DNA of 64,000 nucleotides from Flavobacteriaceae bacterium EG-1 (GTDB lineage: Bacteria > Bacteroidota > Bacteroidia > Flavobacteriales > Flavobacteriaceae): the NCBI RefSeq assembly GCF_009649685.1, contig NZ_WJPK01000004.1, positions 1 to 64,000 on the forward strand. Reading direction: 5' to 3'. Below are positions 18,388 to 26,824 of the stretch, in pieces. A model generated the notes under the pieces. The model worked only from the letters and a program-made list of their open reading frames with translations, ran no database searches and was not told where the DNA came from. The position numbers and the translations under genes were made by a program. Within the stretch, counting starts at the first letter, position 1, and every line of letters starts with the position of its first letter.

Positions 18388-21105
18388 ATGAAAAAATACA
18401 ACTTACTTTTTATGCTGTTTGTTTTTGCCATAAATTATGGTCAAGATGAGACTGCTAATTGGTATTTTGGAAACGGAGCAGGTCTTCAATTTAATAATGA
18501 CGGAAGTGTAACTATTCTTGAAAATAGTAAAATAAGCACCGAAGAAGGTTGTGCTAGTATTTCCGATAAAAATGGTAGTTTATTATTTTATACAGATGGC
18601 ATTACGGTTTACAACCGCAATCATACTATAATGCAAAATGGTAATAGACTATATGGCGACCCTTCAAGCACCCAATCCGCAATAATAGTACCAGCACCAG
18701 CAAGTGACGACATTTTTTTTATTTTCACAGTAGACACTTCAATTGAAGAACATGATCCAGACTTTGGTCTTAATTATTCTATTGTTGATCTTTCAGAAGA
18801 TAGTGGCAATGGTGCTGTTACAGTAAAGAACATTAATCTACTTCAAACTTGTTCAGAAAAAATAGCAGCCGTAGTTAAAGATTGTTCTAAAGAATCTGTT
18901 TGGGTTATGACACTGTCTACAGAAGATGGCCGAGATGGCTTACCGAACACATTTCACGCTTTCGAGGTAAATGAAGACGGTGTAAATACTAACGCAATAA
19001 AAAGTAATTTTCCAACCTCTTTTGGTGATCAAAGAGGATACTTAAAGTTTTCTTCGGATGGAAAACAAATGGCTAGTGCAAATGAATTTGACGGTCTATT
19101 TTTATATGATTTTGATGCAGAAACGGGCAAAGTTTCCAACCCTCAAAGGATAATAATTTCAGCACCCAATAAAAACCCTTACAGTGTTGAGTTTTCTCCT
19201 AACAATCAATTCCTATATGTTCATACCCATTCCGACACCCCTGCTTTAGAATCAAATCATAATTCTAATTTAGTACAATATGATTTGCTAAGTACTAATA
19301 TTTCGCAATCCGAAATAATACTCAACAGTAGTGCCAATTATAGAGGTGCATTACAACTGGGTGCAAATGGTAAAATTTACAGAACGATTACTAACTCATA
19401 CCTTGAAGGCACTCCTTATTTAGGTGTAATAAACTATCCTAATCTTAAAGGTGAAGAAGCCAATTATCAACATAATGCAATTAATTTAATAAATGGAATT
19501 GCCATGCAAGGTTTACCCCCGTTCATTCAATCGTTTTTTGCAAAAACTGGACTTATAAAAACAGCGGATGGAAAAACAAGTACTAGTGCTACTCTTTGCA
19601 CAGGTGAAGAACTAGTCTTAGAAACAACAGAAATTGAAGGCGCCACATATGTTTGGGAACATGATGGCTCAATTATTACAGAGGCTATAACTAATAGTTT
19701 GCAAATTGCTGAATTAAATGAGCACAATTCTGGAAAATATCGACTTACAATTTCTCATGCAGATGCAACACAATGCGATATAATTGGAGAAGCACAAATT
19801 AAAATAACTGAACCACCCATTGCAAATCGGACAAGTTTAATACAATGTGATATTGATGATGAAAATGTTAATTCTAGTTCAGATGGATTTACTTATTTCA
19901 ATCTTGATCAAGCGCGTAGTACAATTAACGCTGAGGATGGAAATTTAATTACTTTTTATAGAAGCTTAGCCGACCAAGAAAATAATATTCCGATTGAACT
20001 TACCTATGAATATAGAAATGAAAGCCCTACTAATCAAACAATTTATGTAGTGGTTACAGATAAAAATGGCTGTACTAATGAAACCGAATTAACACTTGAA
20101 GTATTACCTACCACTGGAATAGATAGAACAAAAATTTATTATGCCTGTGAAACAGATGCTTTAACGGAGGAATTATCAGGAATTTTTGATTTACAAGCAA
20201 TTAAAGAAAATGACTATAATGATTTTGATGTGGCCTTTTACAAAACAACTCAAGATGCAACCTTAGAGACAAATGCAATTATTGAAAACAATTATAGCAC
20301 TGTTTCCACTAATATATATGCCCGGATAGAAGTGATGAATCAATGTCTTGGCATTGAATTATTAGAGTTTAAAGTAAATCCATCTCCAATAGTAAACTTA
20401 GAATCTGAGTTCCTAATTTGTACAAATAAACCAGATTTAGTCATACATGCAGAACAAGGGTTTGATAGTTACAAGTGGTATAAAATAGATGAAACGGAAA
20501 CATTAATTTCTAGCGATTTAATTGTAACGATATTAGAACCAGGTACATATCGATTAGAGATTGGTTTATTTTATGATGATGAACAACATTGTAGTACAAG
20601 TAAAACATTTAAAGTATTACCATCTAATAATGCTCACATTTCAAATATCGAAATAGAAGATTTTCAAGAAAACAATAAAATTAATATTGTTGCTATAGGA
20701 GACGGAGATTATGAATATAGCATTGGAAATGAGAATGGTCCATACCAAGAAAGTCCAATTTTTGAGAATGTAGCTCCAGGTTCATTAACCATTTTTGTAA
20801 GAGATAAAAATGGATGTGGTATTTCTTACGAGGAAATTTCAGTGATAGGATTTCCTAAATTTTTCACTCCTAATGGAGATGGCATTAACGAATCATGGAA
20901 TTTAATTGGAGTACCAGAAAACAAATCTGTACAACTTCTTATTTACGACCGATATGGAAAATTGTTATATAAAATAGATGAATTTCAAAATGAAGGTTGG
21001 AACGGCACTTACAATGGTGAATTTTTACCAGCATCTGATTATTGGTTTAGTGTAAATATGGAAGAAGGCAGAAAATACCAAGGGCATTTTGCATTAAAAA
21101 GATAG
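18388..21105 (+). CDS. Secreted multidomain protein with T9SS type B sorting domain
   Basis: A 905-residue exported protein. I place the start at ATG 18388 (MKKYNLLF, signal peptide ending near INYGQ) rather than at the in-frame ATG 18367, because the extra seven residues are charged and come from the hairpin. The N-terminal ~380 residues look like a beta-propeller-type domain (NWYFGNGAGLQFNNDGS, SISDKNGSLLFYTDGITVYNR). Ig/PKD-like domains follow (about 395-780). The last ~85 residues (FPKFFTPNGDGINESWN, IYDRYGKLLYK, GHFALKR) are the canonical type B C-terminal domain recognised by T9SS. First of five such cargo genes in a row. Ligand unknown. Confidence 0.85.
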   Translation: MKKYNLLFMLFVFAINYGQDETANWYFGNGAGLQFNNDGSVTILENSKISTEEGCASISDKNGSLLFYTDGITVYNRNHTIMQNGNRLYGDPSSTQSAIIVPAPASDDIFFIFTVDTSIEEHDPDFGLNYSIVDLSEDSGNGAVTVKNINLLQTCSEKIAAVVKDCSKESVWVMTLSTEDGRDGLPNTFHAFEVNEDGVNTNAIKSNFPTSFGDQRGYLKFSSDGKQMASANEFDGLFLYDFDAETGKVSNPQRIIISAPNKNPYSVEFSPNNQFLYVHTHSDTPALESNHNSNLVQYDLLSTNISQSEIILNSSANYRGALQLGANGKIYRTITNSYLEGTPYLGVINYPNLKGEEANYQHNAINLINGIAMQGLPPFIQSFFAKTGLIKTADGKTSTSATLCTGEELVLETTEIEGATYVWEHDGSIITEAITNSLQIAELNEHNSGKYRLTISHADATQCDIIGEAQIKITEPPIANRTSLIQCDIDDENVNSSSDGFTYFNLDQARSTINAEDGNLITFYRSLADQENNIPIELTYEYRNESPTNQTIYVVVTDKNGCTNETELTLEVLPTTGIDRTKIYYACETDALTEELSGIFDLQAIKENDYNDFDVAFYKTTQDATLETNAIIENNYSTVSTNIYARIEVMNQCLGIELLEFKVNPSPIVNLESEFLICTNKPDLVIHAEQGFDSYKWYKIDETETLISSDLIVTILEPGTYRLEIGLFYDDEQHCSTSKTFKVLPSNNAHISNIEIEDFQENNKINIVAIGDGDYEYSIGNENGPYQESPIFENVAPGSLTIFVRDKNGCGISYEEISVIGFPKFFTPNGDGINESWNLIGVPENKSVQLLIYDRYGKLLYKIDEFQNEGWNGTYNGEFLPASDYWFSVNMEEGRKYQGHFALKR

Positions 21106-21127
21106 ATTTAGTACTAAAAAAATCCTA

Positions 21128-22576
21128 TTGAAAAATATACTATTCATATTGTTATTTATTTTCAGCAAACTTGCGTTAAGTCAAGAATGCCCTGTAATTA
21201 CTGTACCCGTAGATGAAGCAACTAATATACCTGTAGACACCGAAGTAACATGGGAAGAAGTGCCAGGTGTAATTGGGTACATCGTATCCTTGGGGACGAC
21301 ACCAGGAGGTGGTGAAATTGTTAATCGCAGGTCATCTGGGCAAAACAATTTTTATGTTCTAGAAGTAGGGCTTCCTGAAAATACACGTATTTATGTTACC
21401 ATTCAACTATTCCTTTTTGGACAACCAGTTAAAACATGTAAAGTAGAAAGTTTTGTTACTGAAGAAGTAACTACACCTCCACCATGTACAAGCATATCTT
21501 TTCCTAAACATTTAGAAAAAGGTGTAAAAACATCAACAGTTATTAGATGGCATTACGCACCTACGGCAACCGGTTATCGAATTACAATGGGCACTGCAGA
21601 TAATAAGAGTAATATATTATCTAATTATGATGTTGGTAATAAACTCTTTTATAAAAGCCCTACAGACTTTCCCTTAGGTGAAGATATTTTTATTGCCGTA
21701 ACCCCTTATAACGAAAATGGCGATTTGAGTCCTTGTAAAATAGAGCAATTTAGTACCAGTGCTGCTGCAGAAGTTTGCGACCCACGATTTGATAGCACAA
21801 TTGGTGCAGTTGTTACGAATAAACCCAAATTAAGCTTTCCGGAAAAAATTGCAATATGCCGCAATAATCTACCAGGTTTTTTTTCGAGTAAAGATAATGC
21901 CGATGGCCATAGATGGTACAAAATTAATCCTGATCAATCAGAAACATTAATTTCTGAATCTAAAAATGTTTCCATAAATGAAATTGGCCGTTACAAATAT
22001 GAAGCTTATAACAATATAACCCAGGCTGTCGGCACTATTGAATGTAGTGCTGCAAGCGAATTTATCGTTGAAATGTCTGAGCTACCAAGAATTACAGATA
22101 TGATTGTTGAAAAAATTCCCGGAAGCAGAATAATAACGGTAATTACCAATGATGATGGCAATCACGAATTTGCAATTGACAATATTGAAGGCCCCTATCA
22201 AGCTGGTAATATTTTTAATAAAGTTATCGGTGATAAACATGTTATATATGTACGAGATGTACAAAATTGTGGTGTTACTCAAAAAAGTATCCCTCGCGAT
22301 TTAAGTCGTGATAATTTTCCAATGTTTTTCACACCTAATGGCGATAGCATAAATGATTATTGGCAATTCACCTTAATTGACGATTCGCAACAAATAAATT
22401 TAAACACCATTTTTATATATGATAGATATGGTACTATGTTGGCTCAGATAGACCCAAATTCTCAAGGCTGGGATGGCAAATTTAGAGGAAAAGAAATCCC
22501 CTCTTCTACTTATTGGTATAAAGCCATTGCTGAAAATGGTGATCAAATTAATGGTTATTTTGCTTTAAAAAGGTAA
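21128..22576 (+). CDS. Secreted Fn3-like-domain protein with T9SS type B sorting domain (TTG start)
   Basis: A 482-residue exported protein starting at TTG 21128. The signal peptide (MKNILFILLFIFSKLALSQ) begins exactly there and no in-frame ATG or GTG fits. Two tandem fibronectin III-like domains (about 22-115 and 118-215) share the pattern ATNIPVD...VTWEEVPGVIGYIVSLGTTPGG. A further beta domain with Cys pairs follows, then the type B C-terminal domain (FPMFFTPNGDSINDYWQF, IYDRYGTMLAQ, GYFALKR). The next gene is a tandem duplicate of this one. It follows the previous cargo gene by 22 bp. Function at the surface unknown. Confidence 0.85.
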   Translation: MKNILFILLFIFSKLALSQECPVITVPVDEATNIPVDTEVTWEEVPGVIGYIVSLGTTPGGGEIVNRRSSGQNNFYVLEVGLPENTRIYVTIQLFLFGQPVKTCKVESFVTEEVTTPPPCTSISFPKHLEKGVKTSTVIRWHYAPTATGYRITMGTADNKSNILSNYDVGNKLFYKSPTDFPLGEDIFIAVTPYNENGDLSPCKIEQFSTSAAAEVCDPRFDSTIGAVVTNKPKLSFPEKIAICRNNLPGFFSSKDNADGHRWYKINPDQSETLISESKNVSINEIGRYKYEAYNNITQAVGTIECSAASEFIVEMSELPRITDMIVEKIPGSRIITVITNDDGNHEFAIDNIEGPYQAGNIFNKVIGDKHVIYVRDVQNCGVTQKSIPRDLSRDNFPMFFTPNGDSINDYWQFTLIDDSQQINLNTIFIYDRYGTMLAQIDPNSQGWDGKFRGKEIPSSTYWYKAIAENGDQINGYFALKR

Positions 22577-22596
22577 GAATTGAATTCATTAGTAAT

Positions 22597-24051
22597 ATGA
22601 AAGGTAATCTGCTAAATATTCTACTCCTATTGGCTGTTTACTTCTCGCATGCTCAAAATTGCACCAAAGTGAATTTCCCAGCAGATGGTGCAACAAATAT
22701 TCCAGTTGATGCAACAATTACTTGGCCTGAAGTGTCTGGAATTAACGGTTATTTAATCTCTTTAGGTACTACCATAAATGGCACTGATATTCTAAGAAGA
22801 GAAGCCACTGGCATAAATAATTTCTATGTAGCACCAGTAGGCTTACCAGAAGACACTCTAATTTATGTTACAATAAGCGTGCTTTTATTTAACGCAACAC
22901 CTACCGATTGTGAATCTTCAAGCTTTAGAACTACAAATGTTACTTATGCTCCTACCTGTACTAAATTAATCGCACCAGACAATAACGCAGCAAACGTTAC
23001 CGTGGTTTCTGATCTAATTTGGCAATATTCTTCAGGAGCAACAAGCTATAATATAACCATTGGGACGTCCCGAGGTGGTAATGATATTTTGGATGATTTT
23101 AATGTTGGAAACGTACTATCTTACAATCCGTCAACAGATTTTCCACAAGACGTTCGAATTTATGTAACTATCAGGCCCGAAAACGAAAACGGTTCTTCCT
23201 TTAGCTGTTCAGAAGAGAGTTTTTTCACCGGACATGTGGATGACCCCTGTGTAGAAATAAATCTTGTCACTGGAGAGGTGCACTATTTAGCCCCGAAAAT
23301 TAATTTTTCCACATTATTTATTAAGTGTACTAATAGTGGACCTATACCTGTAATTGCAGAAGGTGAAGCAGATGGCTTTCGTTGGTTTCAAATTATAGAA
23401 GGAGAAGAAATTTTGCTATCCGAAAATAAAAATTATCTAATAAAAGAAACAGGTAATTTCTTACTTGAAACCTATAATATAGTTAAGCGAACAGGAATTG
23501 AAATAGAATGTTCTAGCACAAGTAATTTTAATGTAGTCTCATCTGAATTACCGATTATTGAATCTATTGATATCAGACCTCTTTATCTAGGCAAACAAGT
23601 AACAATCAACACTTTTGGCATAGGAGATTACGAATACGCCATAGATAACGAAAATGGACCCTATCAAGATGATTCCATTTTCATTAATGTAACTGAAGGT
23701 TCGCACATGGTTTATGTACGTGATAAGAATGGTTGTGGAATTGCATCTCAGCTTATTGAAAGAGGATTAAAACTAGAAGATTTTCCTAATTTTTTCACTC
23801 CAAATGGAGATGGAGTTAATGACTATTGGCAGCTTATTCATCCACCTGAAATTATTGAGCTACAAGAAATTGTAAAAGGTAAAATTTCAATTTATAATAG
23901 ATATGGTGGTCTTATAGCAGAAATAGACCCCAACTCGCTTGGGTGGGATGGTAATTTTAATGGTCATCCTGTTCCATCTGCAGATTATTGGTTTAAAGCA
24001 ATTTCATTCAATCAGAAAGAAATAAACGGTCACTTTACTTTAAAAAGATAA
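22597..24051 (+). CDS. Secreted Fn3-like-domain protein with T9SS type B sorting domain (tandem paralogue)
   Basis: A 484-residue protein collinear with its neighbour at 21128: signal peptide ending at AVYFSHAQ, two Fn3-like domains (GATNIPVDATITWPEVSGINGYLISLGTT and a second copy from about residue 118), a Cys-containing beta domain (about 215-390), and a type B C-terminal domain (FPNFFTPNGDGVNDYWQL, IYNRYGGLIAE, GHFTLKR). The shared architecture and 20-bp spacing show recent-looking tandem duplication, although the sequences have diverged in most strands. This one uses ATG. The palindrome at 24074-24095 just downstream may end this transcription unit. Confidence 0.85.
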   Translation: MKGNLLNILLLLAVYFSHAQNCTKVNFPADGATNIPVDATITWPEVSGINGYLISLGTTINGTDILRREATGINNFYVAPVGLPEDTLIYVTISVLLFNATPTDCESSSFRTTNVTYAPTCTKLIAPDNNAANVTVVSDLIWQYSSGATSYNITIGTSRGGNDILDDFNVGNVLSYNPSTDFPQDVRIYVTIRPENENGSSFSCSEESFFTGHVDDPCVEINLVTGEVHYLAPKINFSTLFIKCTNSGPIPVIAEGEADGFRWFQIIEGEEILLSENKNYLIKETGNFLLETYNIVKRTGIEIECSSTSNFNVVSSELPIIESIDIRPLYLGKQVTINTFGIGDYEYAIDNENGPYQDDSIFINVTEGSHMVYVRDKNGCGIASQLIERGLKLEDFPNFFTPNGDGVNDYWQLIHPPEIIELQEIVKGKISIYNRYGGLIAEIDPNSLGWDGNFNGHPVPSADYWFKAISFNQKEINGHFTLKR

Positions 24052-24073
24052 CTCATTCAAACAACACACAAAA

Positions 24074-24095
24074 TTCTACTGGAATTCCAGTAGAA
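24074..24095. repeat. Perfect 22-bp palindrome between two T9SS cargo genes
   Basis: Left half TTCTACTGGAA, right half TTCCAGTAGAA, with no spacer. As RNA it would fold as a 9-bp stem with an AATT loop, but no T-run follows. It starts 23 bp after one stop and lies 87 bp before the next start, so it may be an operator, an mRNA-stabilising hairpin or a U-less terminator. Confidence 0.6.
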
Positions 24096-24181
24096 AACCA
24101 TCACTATTTCCTAGTATTTTTTCTGCTATAAATGTACGTGAATCTCCTTTGTTTTATATTGTTAAAAGAACAAAGTATACA

Positions 24182-26560
24182 ATGAAAAAACTAGTTTTCG
24201 CACTTATGCTTTTTTGTGTTTCATATTCTTATTCACAACAAGCAAATGATTGCATTGATGCCATAATAGTTTGTGGCAATACGAACATTTCAAGTAATGC
24301 TACCGGCTTTGGAGCTCAAGAATTGGATGGCTCTAATGCTTGTTTATATTATGAAGAAAACAGTTTATGGTTGAGTTTAACAATAGGTACTGGTGGCAAC
24401 TTAGCTTTCAATATTATTCCAAATAGTACGGACTTAGTAGTGGATTATGATTTTTATATTTTTGGTCCAAATAACAATTGTGAAAATCTTGATGATCCTA
24501 TTAGATGCAACACAACAAATCCATTACAGGCCGGATTAAGTTATAATCAAACTGGATTAAGAGATTCAGAAACAAATTTTTCGGGAGGTCCTGGAGAGCT
24601 TGGAAATGGATATGTTTCTTCAATTCCAGTGAGTGCTGGTGAACACTACTATATTTTAATTGATAGACCGATTGGTACTGGCGGGTTTACCCTAGAATGG
24701 ACCGGAACTTCTGGTTTTTTACCTATGCCGAATATTAAAAAACCTGATAATATTCAAACGTGTAAAGTAGAACCATTTAGCTCAATTGATCTTACTATCA
24801 ATGAATCACAAATTACCACAAATACTACAAATAGGCTGGATTATTTCTCAACATATGAAGATGCTTTTGATAATAAAGATGCTATTAATAATCCTGAACA
24901 ATATTCATTTTCCGGGTATCTCGAAACCATTTATGTGAGAGCTACAAACGCAAATGGATGTTTTGAAATAGTTGATTTTAAAATTGAACCAAAGCAATTA
25001 GACAATCCACCTATTTTAAGTTACACGTCATGTGATAATGATCGAAATAATACTGAACCTTTTTCAATTGCGGAAATAAAGAACGATATTGAAAATAGTT
25101 TTCAAAATGAAACCCAATTTAATGTTTCACTCCATACTAATGAGGCAAATGCGAATTCCAATACTGCTCCCATAGAAAGCACATACTTTAATGTATCAAC
25201 AAGTCAAATTTATGCTCGAATAGAATTATCTAATTCAGCAGAATGCAATATAATATTCCCTATCGATTTAAAAATAATTTCAAGTTCTTTTCCAGAATTA
25301 ATTACTTTTAGTCAATGCGATTTAGACGAAAATAATTCAACAGATGGTATAACTCAAATTAATCTTGAACAGTCTTTTAATGAACTACCTCAAGGTACTG
25401 TAAAATACTACGAATCGCTTGAAGACATAAATAACAACAATCCAATTTCAAATATTAAAACCTATCGCAACACTACACCTTTTAACTATGTAATTTATTA
25501 TAAATCAATTTCGGAAATGTGTGTTAGCACTGGAGAAATTTCTATTGAAATTAAGCCTACCTCCATTGATTTCCATGAAGTGAATACAATTATCACGTGC
25601 GATGACGACCTTAATGACAATGAATTGTTAGGTAGCTTTGATATTGACAATATTAAACAAACATACTTTGCTAATACTGAAGTTTCTTTTTTTGAAAATT
25701 TTAATGATGCTGCTTTAGAATTAAATCCAATTTTGGGTAGTTATAGAACTTCATCAACCACAATTTATGTCCGTTTTGAGAATTGGGGTGAATGTCAAAA
25801 TATTCAAAAAATTGAATTCGTGGTAAATGCTTTACCGATAACAGATGCTATTAAAGATTATCAAATTTGCTCAAATGGACCTCCATTAATAATTAATGTC
25901 CCTGACAATTTTGATTCGTACGTGTGGTATAAAATAAATGATGATTCATTTCAAGAAATAAGTACTTCCAATGAAGTGCTAATTTCTGAAGAAGGAAATT
26001 ACTTTTTAGAGATAGGAAATTATTTCGACGCTAATGAAAAGAGCATAATTTGCACAAACACTTTTGATTTTGAAGTCGCTGTTCAATACCCACCAACTAT
26101 TGAAAAGATTAAAGTTAATCATGCTTTAAATAATAATAATGTAGAAATAATAATTGCAGGTGATAGTGATTATGAATATGCCATTGACAATGAAAACTAT
26201 CAAAAAGAACCACACTTTTATGGACTAGATTCTGGACTTTATACAGTTTTTGTGAGAGATACAAATGGCTGTGGCGTTACGGAAAAAGAATTTTCAATAC
26301 TTGGATTCCCTAATTTCTTCACTCCAAATGGCGATGGAGTTAATGATACTTGGCAAATTACAGGAATGGATGGTAACTTCACTGATACTACAATTAATAT
26401 TTATAACCGGTATGGAAAGCTTGTAAAACAAATATACACGAATGAAATTGGATGGGATGGAACTTTGGGTGCTTCACTGTTACCATCTTCAGATTATTGG
26501 TTTCGACTAAGCCTAAACAATGGTCAAATTTATCAAGGTCATTTCACACTAAAAAGATAA
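24182..26560 (+). CDS. Secreted multidomain protein with T9SS type B sorting domain
   Basis: A 792-residue exported protein. I chose ATG 24182 (MKKLVFALMLFCVSYSYSQ, a clean signal peptide); the longer frame from TTG 24149 would add 11 non-signal residues. The mature N-terminus (ANDCIDAIIVCGNTNISSNATGFGAQEL, with VDYDFYIFGP) is a beta domain common in flavobacterial T9SS cargo. Several Ig/PKD-like repeats with paired Cys (about 200-690) follow, then the type B C-terminal domain (FPNFFTPNGDGVNDTWQI, IYNRYGKLVKQ, GHFTLKR). Expected at the surface or in the medium. No catalytic motif is visible. Confidence 0.85.
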   Translation: MKKLVFALMLFCVSYSYSQQANDCIDAIIVCGNTNISSNATGFGAQELDGSNACLYYEENSLWLSLTIGTGGNLAFNIIPNSTDLVVDYDFYIFGPNNNCENLDDPIRCNTTNPLQAGLSYNQTGLRDSETNFSGGPGELGNGYVSSIPVSAGEHYYILIDRPIGTGGFTLEWTGTSGFLPMPNIKKPDNIQTCKVEPFSSIDLTINESQITTNTTNRLDYFSTYEDAFDNKDAINNPEQYSFSGYLETIYVRATNANGCFEIVDFKIEPKQLDNPPILSYTSCDNDRNNTEPFSIAEIKNDIENSFQNETQFNVSLHTNEANANSNTAPIESTYFNVSTSQIYARIELSNSAECNIIFPIDLKIISSSFPELITFSQCDLDENNSTDGITQINLEQSFNELPQGTVKYYESLEDINNNNPISNIKTYRNTTPFNYVIYYKSISEMCVSTGEISIEIKPTSIDFHEVNTIITCDDDLNDNELLGSFDIDNIKQTYFANTEVSFFENFNDAALELNPILGSYRTSSTTIYVRFENWGECQNIQKIEFVVNALPITDAIKDYQICSNGPPLIINVPDNFDSYVWYKINDDSFQEISTSNEVLISEEGNYFLEIGNYFDANEKSIICTNTFDFEVAVQYPPTIEKIKVNHALNNNNVEIIIAGDSDYEYAIDNENYQKEPHFYGLDSGLYTVFVRDTNGCGVTEKEFSILGFPNFFTPNGDGVNDTWQITGMDGNFTDTTINIYNRYGKLVKQIYTNEIGWDGTLGASLLPSSDYWFRLSLNNGQIYQGHFTLKR

Positions 26561-26824
26561 AACCTTAACAAACAAACAGAATTTAATAATTCTCTTAAGG
26601 CAATTTAAATTACTAAAATTTACTAATTCCAAGCATTCATATTTTTATTTGATAGACTTTTTCGTTGAAGTATTCAAGTATTAGCTGAAGTGAAATGCCA
26701 ATGATGAATTTCTTGGTTAATTTTGTTCTATATCAAATTCGGTGTAAATAATTTAACTCGATTAGTTTATGGGTGATATTATTAAAACTTAATTTTACGA
26801 ATTACTTAAACAGCACTTGTTTAA
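26561..26824 (+). promoter_or_regulatory. Intergenic region with -7 box TAATTTTG and a hairpin
   Basis: TAATTTTG at 26718-26725 is an exact TAnnTTTG match about 100 bp before the LRR gene; no -33 element is seen. Upstream, CCTTAA (26563-26568) and TTAAGG (26595-26600) enclose a second short inverted repeat (GAATT/AATTC), right after the previous stop. This may be a weak terminator. Confidence 0.35.
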
